A stretch of 45,229 bases of DNA from Clostridiales bacterium. GTDB taxonomy: Bacteria > Bacillota > Clostridia > Oscillospirales > QAMX01. How positions within the stretch are numbered: position 1 is the first letter of the stretch; each line of letters opens with the position of its first letter. This document shows positions 33,973-42,407 of this stretch, piece by piece. The notes beneath the pieces were generated by a model that saw only the letters and a program-made list of their open reading frames with translations, made no database searches and had not been told where the DNA came from. The translations under genes were made by a program, and so were the position numbers. The stretch is from assembly GCA_016303065.1 (NCBI GenBank), contig JAEDMJ010000014.1:1-45229 (forward strand), given 5' to 3'.

Positions 33973-34548
33973 CTAAGATCTCCCTCTTCTGAGCTTTTCG
34001 TATCTGCGCGAGGACAGCTCATAGCTTTCGTAAGTAAGATATCTTCCGTTCTGAAACACCGGCCGCTTTCCCTGACCCGTGTATTTCATTCCGACAGCCA
34101 GAAGGACTCTTCCGGAGCGCGGATTTTCGGTAAAGTGGCAGCCGTATATTTTCCGGAAGCCGACCGTCCCGAAGGCAAGCTCCAAGACCTCCGCCGCGGC
34201 CTCCCGCGCATATCCCATTCCCCACCAGGGCCTTCCGAGGGTATACGCCAGATTCGCCGTCCGTCCGAACTCCGAGACCTCCGTGAGCGTCACCATTCCT
34301 ATAACTCCGGGATCGTTTTCAAGCTGAATGCCCCAGTAATAGTAGTCGTCGGAAGCGTACTGGCGCAGTTTTTTCTCAATAAACGCCTCCACATCGGCAA
34401 TATCCGGCATCCGCGGAGACGTCATGTACCGGTAAACTTCCTCGTCGGCCGCCCAGTTGGCGTGCATGGACGCAGCGTCGCATCTGTCAAGACGCCGCAG
34501 CAGCAGCCGCGGCGTCCTCAGGGTGACAGTGCCCGTATGTCTGAGCAT
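33973..34548 (-). CDS. GNAT family N-acetyltransferase, RimJ/RimL type
   Basis: A 191-residue acetyltransferase. It begins LRTPRLLLRRLDRCDA, typical of the RimJ/RimL-like subgroup, and has the acetyl-CoA site GRPWWGMGYAREAAAEVLELAF. The acceptor could be a protein N-terminus or a small molecule. It lies six bases after serS and two bases before rsmA. Confidence 0.88.
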   Translation of the reverse strand: MLRHTGTVTLRTPRLLLRRLDRCDAASMHANWAADEEVYRYMTSPRMPDIADVEAFIEKKLRQYASDDYYYWGIQLENDPGVIGMVTLTEVSEFGRTANLAYTLGRPWWGMGYAREAAAEVLELAFGTVGFRKIYGCHFTENPRSGRVLLAVGMKYTGQGKRPVFQNGRYLTYESYELSSRRYEKLRRGRS

Positions 34549-34554
34549 TTCTTA

Positions 34555-35835
34555 TTATATGACCTCAAGCCCGCCGAGATACTTTCTCAGAACTTCCGGC
34601 ACGACGACGCTTCCGTCGGCCTGCTGGTTCTGCTCGACGATGGCGGGAAGTATGCGGGAAGTGGCAAGGCCGGAGCCGTTGAGCGTGTGGACGAACTCGG
34701 TCTTTCCCGTGGCCTCGCGGCGGAAACGCATATTTCCGCGGCGCGCCTGATAGTCCCTTGCGTTGGAAACGGAGGAAACCTCCTTGTATCCGTTCATGGA
34801 CGGAATGTGGATCTCAATGTCGTAGGTTCTCGCCATGGACGCAGAGCAGTCTGCCGCCGCCAGCTTGACCGTGCGGAAGTGGAATCCCAGACCCTTTACC
34901 AGAGCCTCGGCCTTTCCGACAAGCTCCTCAAATGCCTCGTCGGATTTTTCGGGCAGGGTGTACTGAACCATTTCGACTTTGTTGAACTGGTGTCCGCGAA
35001 CCATGCCGCGTTCGTCCGCGCGGTAGCTTCCGGCTTCTCTGCGGAAGCAGGGGGTGTAGGAGATGTATTTTCTGGGAAGATCGGCTTCGGTGAGGATCTC
35101 TTCGCGGTGGAGGCTGACAAGGGCCGTCTCCGCGGTGGGGAGCATAAAGCGTCTCTGGGCGTCTTCGGCAGTGTCGAGCCAGTATACATCGTCCTTGAAC
35201 TTCGGGAACTGGCCTGCGGTCAGACCGCATTCATAGCCCAGCATATGGGGAACGAGGACGAGCTCGTACCCGTCGCCGATGTGAGTGTCGATAAAGTAAT
35301 TGAGAAGCGCCCACTCGAGCCTTGCGCCCAGCCCGCGATAGACCCAGAAGCCGCTTCCGCTGAGCTTAGTGCCTCTTTCGTAGTCGATCAGGCCGAGTTT
35401 TGTGCAGATATCAACATGGTTCTTCGGCTCAAAGCCAAAAACATGGGGCTCTCCGAAGAAGCGCAGCGGCTCGTTGTTTTCCTTTCCTCCGGGCTTGAGA
35501 TCGGGGTCCGGAAGGTTCGGAAGGGAGAGCATGAGCTCCGTGTACTCCGCTTCGATCTCCCTGACCTGCACATCGCAGGCTTTTACCGTCTCGGAGAGCT
35601 CTTTCATCTTCGCAAAAACAGGAGCGGTGTCCTCCCCGGCTTTTTTCATGGCCGGTATCTGCTTTGAAACGCGGTTCTGCTCCGCTTTAAGCTGTTCCGT
35701 GCGGTAGATTGCCTCGCGGCGGGCAGTGTCAAGTTCCAGTATGCGGTCTATGGCCGCGCTGCAGTCGCACTCTTTGGCAAGAAGTCTTGCCTTTACGTCA
35801 TCGGGATTCTCCCTTATGATCTTGATGTCAAGCAT
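34555..35835 (-). CDS. serS: Seryl-tRNA synthetase
   Basis: A 426-residue class II synthetase charging tRNA-Ser. The N-terminal coiled-coil arm spans about 25-105. Motif 2 is TPCFRREAGSYRADERGMVR and motif 3 is LNGSGLATSRILPAIVEQ. The ATG has GGAAAGG upstream. Only 43 bases separate it from parB, leaving no room for a T-box leader, so it appears to be expressed with parAB rather than by serine-tRNA sensing. Confidence 0.96.
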   Translation of the reverse strand: MLDIKIIRENPDDVKARLLAKECDCSAAIDRILELDTARREAIYRTEQLKAEQNRVSKQIPAMKKAGEDTAPVFAKMKELSETVKACDVQVREIEAEYTELMLSLPNLPDPDLKPGGKENNEPLRFFGEPHVFGFEPKNHVDICTKLGLIDYERGTKLSGSGFWVYRGLGARLEWALLNYFIDTHIGDGYELVLVPHMLGYECGLTAGQFPKFKDDVYWLDTAEDAQRRFMLPTAETALVSLHREEILTEADLPRKYISYTPCFRREAGSYRADERGMVRGHQFNKVEMVQYTLPEKSDEAFEELVGKAEALVKGLGFHFRTVKLAAADCSASMARTYDIEIHIPSMNGYKEVSSVSNARDYQARRGNMRFRREATGKTEFVHTLNGSGLATSRILPAIVEQNQQADGSVVVPEVLRKYLGGLEVI

Positions 35836-35878
35836 ATTGTCTCATACCTTTCCGGTTTGATTCCTGTTGTTTATTTTT

Positions 35879-36730
35879 TCATTGCCCGAGAAGCCCGAGC
35901 AGTCTGTCCAGATCGTCCAGATCCGAAAAAGAAAGCGTCACCTTTCCCGCGTTCGACCTTCCGACGCTGACCCTGACCTCGCGGCCCATCTTTTCCGAAA
36001 GCTGGCGCGAAAGCTCTGCGGCGTAGTCCACTCCGTCCCCGCTTTTTTTGGGCGCCGGCTTTGCAGGCGCGCGGAGCTTTTTGACGAGGGCTTCGGTCTG
36101 GCGGACATTGAGTCCCTCGGAAACGACCTTTTCCGCCGCCGCGGAAACAAGCTTTTCATCTCCGATACCGGCAAGCGCCCTTCCGTGTCCGGCGGAAAGC
36201 TTGCCCTCCACAAGAAGCTCCCTGACGGTTTCCGGAAGCTCCAGAAGCCTCAAAGCGTTCGTAACGGCAGGACGGGACTTTGAAAGCCTTTCGGAGGCGT
36301 CCTCCTGGCGCATCCCGTAGCGCTCAATCAGCGTCCGTATACCCTCCGCCTCTTCTATGGGGTTGAGATCCTGCCTCTGGAGATTTTCCACCAGGGCAAG
36401 TTCCATTGCCTTAAGCTCGTCCGCCTCGATGATGTGGACGGGGACGGTTTTCAGCCCCGCCATTCTCGACGCACGGTATCTGCGTTCGCCGGCAATGATG
36501 CGGTATCTCTCGCCGTCAAGCTTCCGGACCGTTATCGGCGTTATGACGCCGTGGATTGCGATGCTCTCCGAAAGTTCGGAAAGCTCCTCTTCCGAAAAAC
36601 GCTTTCTCGGCTGCTCGCGGCTGGGTTCGATCAGATTTATGTCAAGTTCGGAAGGAGTCAGCTCTTCGGTTTCGTCCACTCCGAAGAGCTCGTCAAGGCC
36701 CTTTCCGAGGCCAAGCTGTTTTTTTGCCAT
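35879..36730 (-). CDS. parB: Chromosome partitioning protein ParB (Spo0J)
   Basis: A 283-residue parS-binding CTP switch protein. It contains REQPRKRF (box I), the CTP-binding GERRYRAS at 81-88 (box II), ENLQRQDLNPIEEA and the helix-turn-helix KSRPAVTNALRLLELP. A C-terminal dimerisation domain follows. It sits 29 bases after parA. I did not find a sequence resembling the parS palindrome in this window by eye. Confidence 0.95.
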   Translation of the reverse strand: MAKKQLGLGKGLDELFGVDETEELTPSELDINLIEPSREQPRKRFSEEELSELSESIAIHGVITPITVRKLDGERYRIIAGERRYRASRMAGLKTVPVHIIEADELKAMELALVENLQRQDLNPIEEAEGIRTLIERYGMRQEDASERLSKSRPAVTNALRLLELPETVRELLVEGKLSAGHGRALAGIGDEKLVSAAAEKVVSEGLNVRQTEALVKKLRAPAKPAPKKSGDGVDYAAELSRQLSEKMGREVRVSVGRSNAGKVTLSFSDLDDLDRLLGLLGQ

Positions 36731-36759
36731 TTATTCCTTGCCTTTCGTTGTGCCGGAAC

Positions 36760-37539
36760 TTATCGTCCCCGGGGAACAATCCGCATGCGGAGCACAAATT
36801 CCTCCGCAAGCTCGTCGTAGCTCTTCGCGCCCTTTGACGACCTGTCGTAGTACTGAACGGGCATTCCGTGGCTCGGCGCTTCGCTCAGGCGCACATTGCG
36901 CGGGATGACGGTTTTGAAAATCTTATCCGAAAAATGCCGCTTTACCTCCCGCGCCACCTGGCTTGAAAGGTTCGTTCTCCCGTCGTACATCGTGAACACC
37001 AGACCGCAGAGCTCAAGAGTGGGATTCAGCTTTTTTCTGACATTGCGGATCGTGTCCGTCGTAAGGGAAAGCCCTTCCAGCGCGAGGTATTCGCACTGAA
37101 TCGGTATCAGGACGCTGTCCGCAGCGCACAGACCGTTGAGCATCAAAAGTCCGAGGCTCGGAGCACAGTCGATGAGGATCACGTCATAGTCCGGGCGAAG
37201 CGGGTCCAGCGCGCGCTTCAGACGGTATTCCCGCTCCTCCACGCCGACGAGCGATATTTCCGCCCCGACAAGCCCGATGGACGACGGAATTATGTCTCCG
37301 TACTTCGTGTGCACCACAGTCTCGGACGGAGTAGATCGCTCTGTAAGCAAATCGTAAACATCGGAGCTCATCTGGCGTTTTGAAACCCCGAAATTCCCGG
37401 TGGAATTGCTCTGCGGATCGAAATCCACAAGAAGGGTGCGGATGCCCAGACGGTTCAGGGCCGCAGCAAGACTGACCGACGTCGTTGTTTTGCCGACGCC
37501 GCCTTTCTGGCTTGCAACGGCAACAATCTGACACGCCAT
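36760..37539 (-). CDS. parA: Chromosome partitioning ATPase ParA (Soj)
   Basis: A 259-residue Walker-type ATPase. The deviant Walker A motif KGGVGKTT is at 12-19, DFDPQSNST follows (A' box), and DVILIDCAPSLGLL carries the Walker B part. It works with ParB in origin segregation. GGAGGTGAG precedes the ATG, and the gene has its own promoter, divergent from ligA. Confidence 0.95.
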   Translation of the reverse strand: MACQIVAVASQKGGVGKTTTSVSLAAALNRLGIRTLLVDFDPQSNSTGNFGVSKRQMSSDVYDLLTERSTPSETVVHTKYGDIIPSSIGLVGAEISLVGVEEREYRLKRALDPLRPDYDVILIDCAPSLGLLMLNGLCAADSVLIPIQCEYLALEGLSLTTDTIRNVRKKLNPTLELCGLVFTMYDGRTNLSSQVAREVKRHFSDKIFKTVIPRNVRLSEAPSHGMPVQYYDRSSKGAKSYDELAEEFVLRMRIVPRGR

Positions 37540-37572
37540 TCATCTCACCTCCGCCCACATATATACCTATAT

Positions 37573-37601
37573 ATTATAGCATTGCACACGCGGGATTTCA
37601 A
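37573..37601 (-). promoter_or_regulatory. Promoter of the parA operon
   Basis: Minus-strand TTGAAA (37596-37601), 17 bases, TATAAT (37573-37578). It is back to back with the ligA promoter; the two -35 boxes are 45 bases apart. Confidence 0.78.
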
Positions 37602-37646
37602 TAGAGGCGCTGTTTGCTTTTGAAAATTTTGACACCCGTTTCCCCG

Positions 37647-37675
37647 TTGAATTGAAATGAACGTAGTGTTATAAT
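37647..37675 (+). promoter_or_regulatory. Promoter of ligA
   Basis: TTGAAT (37647-37652), 17 bases, TATAAT (37670-37675). The leader is about 25 bases and carries AAAGGGGGA before the ATG. Confidence 0.8.
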
Positions 37676-37707
37676 ATAACAGTGTATAAAAAAGGGGGAT
37701 TTTCAAC

Positions 37708-39690
37708 ATGGACGCTTCAGAAGAAATTCGCAGGCTCACAGACGAGCTGCTCTATCACGCGGAAAAGTATTATACTGAGGACGCCCCGGAAATATCGGAT
37801 TTTGAATACGACGAAAAAATGCGCCGTCTGAGGAAACTCGAGGCCGAGTACCCCGAGCTTGCCCTTCCCGAATCCCCCACCGGGCGCATCGGCGGAAAAA
37901 TTCTTGAAGGTTTCACGCCCGTCACCCACGAATACCCCATGGAAAGTCTCAACGACGTCTTCAGCTTTGACGAGCTCCGGGAGTTTGACCGGCGCGTCCG
38001 TTCCGCGGCAGAAAACGCAACGTATGTTGCCGAGCACAAGATCGACGGGCTCAGCGTTTCCCTGACCTACGAAAACGGCGTCTTTGTCTCCGGCGCCACC
38101 CGGGGCGACGGCGTCACCGGAGAAGACGTCACGGAAAACCTCCGCACCGTGCGAACGATCCCCCTCCGCCTCAAAGGCGATTTTCCTCCGCGCCTTGTCG
38201 TGCGCGGAGAGGTCTATATGAAGGAAAGCTCCTTTGCCGAGCTTAACTCAAAAAGAGAAGAGTCCGGCGAGCCCGTTTTTGCAAACCCGCGCAACGCCGC
38301 CGCCGGAAGCCTCAGGCAGCTTGACTCCTCCGTCGCGGCAGAGAGAAAGCTGGATATCTTCGTCTTCAACGTCCAAAATTCCGCAGAGCTCAACATGACC
38401 TCCCACAGCGCCTCCCTTGAAAAGCTGGCCTCCTGGGGTTTTACGGTAAGTCCGGACTACCGCGTCTGCGGCAGCATCGAAGCCGCCATCGAATACATCT
38501 CTGCGCTCGGCGATTCCCGCGGCGATTTGGGATACGGAATTGACGGAGCCGTTGTCAAGGTCAACGAGCTTGACATCCGCCGAAAGCTCGGAAGCACCGC
38601 AAAGGCCCCAAGATGGGCTGCGGCTTACAAATATCCTCCGGAAGAGAAAAAGACCCGGCTTCTCGACATCGTTGTCCAGGTCGGGCGTACCGGCGTTCTC
38701 ACCCCCAACGCCGTTCTCGAACCCGTCCGGCTGGCGGGAACGACCGTCTCCCGCGCAACGCTTCACAACCAGGGCAATATCGACGCCAAGGACATCCGCA
38801 TCGGGGACACTGTCACCGTGCGCAAGGCCGGGGAAATCATCCCCGAAGTTGTCGGCGCCGACAAAAGCCTTCGCACCGGCGGCGAAAAAAGCTGGCATAT
38901 GCCCTCACGCTGCCCCTCCTGCGGAGGAGAAGTCTTCCCCGACGACGGCGGCGCGGCGTACCGCTGTATCTCGTCTTCCTGTCCGGCGCAGCTTGCGCGG
39001 AGCGTGATACATTTTGCCTCCCGCGACGCCATGGACATCGAGGGGCTCGGCCCGGCAATCGTCGGAGCGCTGCTTGAAAACCGCCTCGTCTCCTCCCCCG
39101 CCGATTTGTTCGGGCTCAAAGCCGGGGATATCTCGGCGCTGGAAGGCATGGGCGAACGCTCGGCGGCAAAGCTTCTGGCCGCCGTTGAAAATTCAAAGAA
39201 AAATCCCCTTTCAAGACTTTTGACTGCCCTCGGCATCCGCCAGGTGGGTCAGAAAGCCGCCGCGGTTCTTGCCGAAGAGTTCGGAAACATCGACGCCATC
39301 GCCTCCGCCTCCACAGAAAGGCTCGCGGAAATCCGCGACGTCGGACCTGTCACCGCCAAATACATTACCGAATGGTTCAGCCTTGACTCCTCCCGCCAAC
39401 TCATCGAAAGGCTGAAAGCCTGCGGAGTCAACACCGTGCAGGAACACACGGAGAGAGGAACGCTCTTTTCCGGTATGACCTTCGTTCTCACGGGCACCCT
39501 TCCCACAATGACCCGGACGGAAGCTTCGGCGCTTATCGAAGCCAACGGGGGGAAGATCAGCGGCTCCGTCTCGAAAAAAACCTCCGTCGTCGTCGCCGGA
39601 GAAGACGCAGGAAGCAAGCTTGCAAAGGCGCAGAGCCTCGGCATCGAAATAATCGGCGAAGAAGAGCTTCTCCGCCGCTGCAAAGGGTGA
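37708..39690 (+). CDS. ligA: NAD-dependent DNA ligase
   Basis: A 660-residue ligase sealing nicks in replication and repair. The adenylated lysine is K111 in AEHKIDGLSVS. Domains in order: Ia/adenylation (1-315), OB fold (about 316-395), the four-cysteine zinc finger (CPSCGGEV to CISSSC, about 407-430), helix-hairpin-helix region, and a C-terminal BRCT domain (about 585-660). Full length for the family. It is monocistronic, with its own promoter and a perfect terminator. Confidence 0.97.
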   Translation: MDASEEIRRLTDELLYHAEKYYTEDAPEISDFEYDEKMRRLRKLEAEYPELALPESPTGRIGGKILEGFTPVTHEYPMESLNDVFSFDELREFDRRVRSAAENATYVAEHKIDGLSVSLTYENGVFVSGATRGDGVTGEDVTENLRTVRTIPLRLKGDFPPRLVVRGEVYMKESSFAELNSKREESGEPVFANPRNAAAGSLRQLDSSVAAERKLDIFVFNVQNSAELNMTSHSASLEKLASWGFTVSPDYRVCGSIEAAIEYISALGDSRGDLGYGIDGAVVKVNELDIRRKLGSTAKAPRWAAAYKYPPEEKKTRLLDIVVQVGRTGVLTPNAVLEPVRLAGTTVSRATLHNQGNIDAKDIRIGDTVTVRKAGEIIPEVVGADKSLRTGGEKSWHMPSRCPSCGGEVFPDDGGAAYRCISSSCPAQLARSVIHFASRDAMDIEGLGPAIVGALLENRLVSSPADLFGLKAGDISALEGMGERSAAKLLAAVENSKKNPLSRLLTALGIRQVGQKAAAVLAEEFGNIDAIASASTERLAEIRDVGPVTAKYITEWFSLDSSRQLIERLKACGVNTVQEHTERGTLFSGMTFVLTGTLPTMTRTEASALIEANGGKISGSVSKKTSVVVAGEDAGSKLAKAQSLGIEIIGEEELLRRCKG

Positions 39691-39721
39691 ACTTTCCCGG
39701 AATGACGGGATTTTTCCGCCC

Positions 39722-39757
39722 GCGGCTTTGCCGGAGCCTCCCGGCAAAGCCGCTTTT
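39722..39757 (+). terminator. Terminator of ligA
   Basis: GCGGCTTTGCCGG (39722-39734) pairs over 13 bp with CCGGCAAAGCCGC (39741-39753) and is followed by TTTT. Confidence 0.85.
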
Positions 39758-39791
39758 AAGCAAATTTTCAGACGAAAGCTTCTGTTCCCTC

Positions 39792-39820
39792 TTGACAAAA
39801 CTCCCGCCATAACTTATAAT
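39792..39820 (+). promoter_or_regulatory. Consensus promoter of tRNA-Thr
   Basis: Perfect TTGACA (39792-39797) and TATAAT (39815-39820) with a 17-base spacer, as expected for a stable RNA gene. Confidence 0.9.
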
Positions 39821-39830
39821 AAGATGGCTT

Positions 39831-39903
39831 GCTGGTGTGGCTCAGTCGGTAGAGCAGCTGATTCGTAATCAGCAGGTCGCCGGTTCAAGTCCGGCCACCA
39901 GCT
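39831..39903 (+). tRNA. trnT: tRNA-Thr, anticodon CGU
   Basis: A complete cloverleaf: acceptor GCTGGTG/CACCAGC, D arm GCTC..GAGC, anticodon stem GCTGA/TCAGC with loop TTCGTAA (anticodon CGT, reading ACG), and T arm GCCGG-TTCAAGT-CCGGC. CCA is not encoded. The discriminator base is T. A perfect promoter and terminator flank it. AT-richer accessory DNA begins just downstream. Confidence 0.95.
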
Positions 39904-39907
39904 TTTG

Positions 39908-39940
39908 AAAATCCCGTCCTCCTGCGAGGACGGGATTTTT
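39908..39940 (+). terminator. Terminator of tRNA-Thr
   Basis: AAAATCCCGTCCT (39908-39920) and AGGACGGGATTTT (39927-39939) form a 13-bp stem with a six-base loop and a T run. Confidence 0.9.
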
Positions 39941-40254
39941 ACTTTTTCTTTCTTTTCCCGGCCATAACACCTTACGGGATGTTTTGAAAGCAGGCAGTAC
40001 CAGACAAGAGGCAATAAGCATTGCGCTTCACCGCAAATGCGATACTGTTCTCAATCACAGCGCAGACATGATTGTGCTATGACGCTCCTGAGCTTGGTCG
40101 GTGGATAAATGCAGATTCGCAACTGAATCAAAAAGATAGTATATTGAGACGAGATTTGTCAATTGGGTTCTCGGCAAAAAGAACGCTTTCATAAAAAAAT
40201 ATGTATATCATCCAAACAGCATAGAGAGAAAGTATTCTTCAATAAATATGTTAA
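39941..40254. other. Intergenic DNA beyond tRNA-Thr, no supported gene
   Basis: AT-richer than the flanking core genes, with stops in all frames and no ribosome binding site. I looked for a copy of the tRNA 3' end that would mark an integration site and did not see one in this window. Confidence 0.4.
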
Positions 40255-40293
40255 TACCGCCGAGCATAACCCGGAAAGTTACGTTCGGCGGTA
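40255..40293 (-). terminator. Hairpin closing the sigma factor unit
   Basis: TACCGCCGA (40255-40263) pairs with TCGGCGGTA (40285-40293). It begins eight bases past the stop of the 65-codon open frame downstream of the sigma gene. Confidence 0.6.
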
Positions 40294-40300
40294 AACTTAT

Positions 40301-40498
40301 TTAAGGATTGATGTACTTTCCTTCAACACAGAATACTCCGTCTGTCAAAGGCTTTTCATTGTCGGGTTTACGCAGGATACCACGGCGAATCAGTTCGTCT
40401 GTAACATATCCAATGATCTGATGCAGATAGCAGCTAACCCACTGATTGATCTGATCGTGCAAGTGTTTCGGAACAAAGCTTTCAAAATAGAATAAAGG
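40301..40498 (-). pseudogene. Orphan 65-codon open frame after the sigma factor gene, no ATG
   Basis: Directly after the double stop (TAA TAA) of the sigma factor gene, and in the same frame, 65 codons stay open up to a TAA at 40301. The composition is protein-like: SFVPKHLHDQINQWVSCYL, then GYVTDELIRRGILRKPDNE and a final VEGKYINP. There is no ATG or GTG; the first possible start is TTG at 40462, without a good ribosome binding site. It may be a truncated gene, or the former end of a longer protein. I do not recognise a family. A hairpin follows immediately. Confidence 0.45.
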
Positions 40499-40501
40499 TT
40501 A

Positions 40502-42166
40502 TTACACATTGGCAATCAGTGTGGTCAGGGATTTTCTCTGACCTTCAGTAGGCTCCTTCAGTTTGCCATTCTTCAAGAGCGTTGTGATACAGTGAAGTAA
40601 AAACCACCCGTCAGAGTGGAATACAAACTGCAGTTCATACTCTTTTACCTTTCTAAGGTGTGCGGGAACCGATTTCAGTACAGCCTCGGCATAAGGTGCC
40701 TTCAGCGCATCAAACTCAGTCTGATACTTTTCCTTGATTCGCTCGCCGATTGCAAGGAGTTCATTTTGAATATCTTTGCTTGCCAGCTCAACAATCTGCC
40801 ATGCAGACTTGAAGTGTCCGTCGTAATCCCCGTTGGTTTTTACACAACCACGCTCTGCAAGCCATGCATATTCATCCTTTGAAAGACGGTCCTCAAACTC
40901 TCTTTCATAGAGTGAGAGAATACGTTTGGATTCTTCGGAATACTTGAGTCTATAACCATCTCCACGTTCTGACCACTCACTGTCGATCTGCCAAAGAATA
41001 CGCTCACCGTTGCCATTCCACATAGGGCCGCACCAGTTTCTCATATAAACGTAGTCTTCAGGAAGAACCATTTCATCCGGCACTACAGACGCATGATAGA
41101 TATTATGAGCACCATCCGGACGGATTGTGGCAACCTCTTCAAAAGAAATGCTCTCATCCATCAGTTTCTCGCCGGACCAAGCTGCTATATAAGGAATCAG
41201 CGTCCACAGGATGAAATTACGGTCCGCTTTAGGTGACTCAGTCAAGGAGATGGGAGCGTCAGTTTGACCACATAAGATGTCCGGATCGTCAAGGATGCCG
41301 GAAGAGGTTAGCTCATCATACAGATCGTTCGCAAACAGCTCAGCAGCACGCTTGTACATATTGTTCTGCATGGTAAGCAGTTCTGCAGTCGGCTCGCTTA
41401 TGATGAAGTTGATAATGTACTTATCCTTTTGTGCCTGCAGGAAGCCGTATTCCTCAAGGGATTCAACTTCTGTTTCCACGTACACAGGGGAAACGCCCAG
41501 ATCATCGGCAATCTCGTTGATGGTCTTTGCCGTATTACGCACACAGTAGCAGATATTCTGAGCCAGTGTGGAACGGAAGAACTCGTCCGGGGACTTCGTT
41601 CCAATGGAACCGTTGATACCATAGGAGTGAAATTTTATAGGGTTAAATTTGAGTTCGCTTGCTTTTCTCATCGTATCCATACCTCGTTTCAATTCTTTTT
41701 TCGCTTCAAACAAGTGCCATTTAACTGTGCCAAGAGGAACACCTAATTCTGTAGCAATATCAGCCTGCTTGCGATTCTCAAAATAATACGCAATTACAAT
41801 TCTTCTTTGCAGCTTAGAAAGGTAAGCAATCTCGTTCTGGAGACGATGGATAGCTTCTGTATTGTCGTCGGTGTCCAGCTCAGAGTACGGATCTGCGATC
41901 AACTCCGCAACCTCATCAATAGAAACACCGACCATACTTTTCGCCGTGTCACGATAATAGTTGCTGAGCGTGTTATGGGCAACGGTCCAGATGAACTTTC
42001 CGATGTCCGCAACATCATCCTTGATAAGGAGCGTACGGAACGCTCTTATCGCAATCTCCTGCGACAGATCCTCTGCATCGTGGATGCTTTTACACCTCTT
42101 CAGAGCAAATCCGAATATGGGCTTTATGTATTCAGTTATGGTTTTCTCTATGTCTTGTCTGTTCAC
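40502..42166 (-). CDS. Sigma-70 family (ECF-like) factor with long C-terminal extension
   Basis: A 554-residue protein. Residues 1-75 are sigma region 2 (HDAEDLSQEIAIRAFRTLL, then FIWTVAHNTLSNYYRD). Residues 115-165 are region 4, with the helix-turn-helix RKQADIATELGVPLGTVKWHL. A second winged-helix-like part lies at about 205-260 (TINEIADDLGVSPVYVETEVESLEEYGFL). Residues 260-554 are a further region of unknown fold, with aromatic stretches such as RNWCGPMWNGNGERILW. Ordinary ECF factors are about 170-200 residues. Start is GTG 42166, with GAGGAG seven bases upstream. Codon use is AT-richer than in neighbouring genes. No anti-sigma gene is adjacent, so the C-terminal part may serve as the sensor, which is an inference. 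Confidence 0.85.
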   Translation of the reverse strand: MNRQDIEKTITEYIKPIFGFALKRCKSIHDAEDLSQEIAIRAFRTLLIKDDVADIGKFIWTVAHNTLSNYYRDTAKSMVGVSIDEVAELIADPYSELDTDDNTEAIHRLQNEIAYLSKLQRRIVIAYYFENRKQADIATELGVPLGTVKWHLFEAKKELKRGMDTMRKASELKFNPIKFHSYGINGSIGTKSPDEFFRSTLAQNICYCVRNTAKTINEIADDLGVSPVYVETEVESLEEYGFLQAQKDKYIINFIISEPTAELLTMQNNMYKRAAELFANDLYDELTSSGILDDPDILCGQTDAPISLTESPKADRNFILWTLIPYIAAWSGEKLMDESISFEEVATIRPDGAHNIYHASVVPDEMVLPEDYVYMRNWCGPMWNGNGERILWQIDSEWSERGDGYRLKYSEESKRILSLYEREFEDRLSKDEYAWLAERGCVKTNGDYDGHFKSAWQIVELASKDIQNELLAIGERIKEKYQTEFDALKAPYAEAVLKSVPAHLRKVKEYELQFVFHSDGWFLLHCITTLLKNGKLKEPTEGQRKSLTTLIANV

Positions 42167-42194
42167 TTATTTTCTCCTCTTGAAAGCTTTCACC

Positions 42195-42388
42195 CATATA
42201 GACACGCAAATCTGAAAAGGTTGGAACTTTTTGAAAAATTATTTGATTTTAATACAAGAAAGAGAGTAGTGGCGGGAGATAAGAGGACGCTCCATCCAAC
42301 CGATCAGTTTGATGCGTTCGCATTTCATCCAACTTCCGGTTGGAAACTCTATTGTGAAAATGCCGCCCGCATAACACAGGCGGCATAG
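42195..42388 (+). other. Possible plus-strand coding remnant upstream of the sigma gene
   Basis: An open plus-strand frame ends at a TAG at 42386-42388 and reads FDFNTRKRVVAGDKRTL, then FDAFAFHPTSGWKLYCENA, which looks protein-like. It has no start codon or ribosome binding site of its own and its tail overlaps a hairpin. It could be debris of a displaced gene or chance. Confidence 0.2.
42360..42386 (-). terminator. Hairpin terminator after the GNAT pseudogene
   Basis: ATGCCGCC (42360-42367) pairs with GGCGGCAT (42379-42386); the minus strand continues into TTTTC. It separates the pseudogene from the sigma factor's upstream region. Confidence 0.6.
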
Positions 42389-42407
42389 ATGCTTTACGTA
42401 AAGAATC

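Noticed and set aside
33601..35667. A 688-codon plus-strand frame
   Set aside because: Antisense to rsmA, the GNAT gene and serS; no family features.
35836..35878. T-box leader for serS
   Set aside because: Only 43 bases separate serS from parB, too few for a T-box.
39814..40014. A 66-codon minus-strand frame over the tRNA gene
   Set aside because: It reads PDLNRRPADYESAALPTE, the well-known false protein produced by translating a tRNA antisense.
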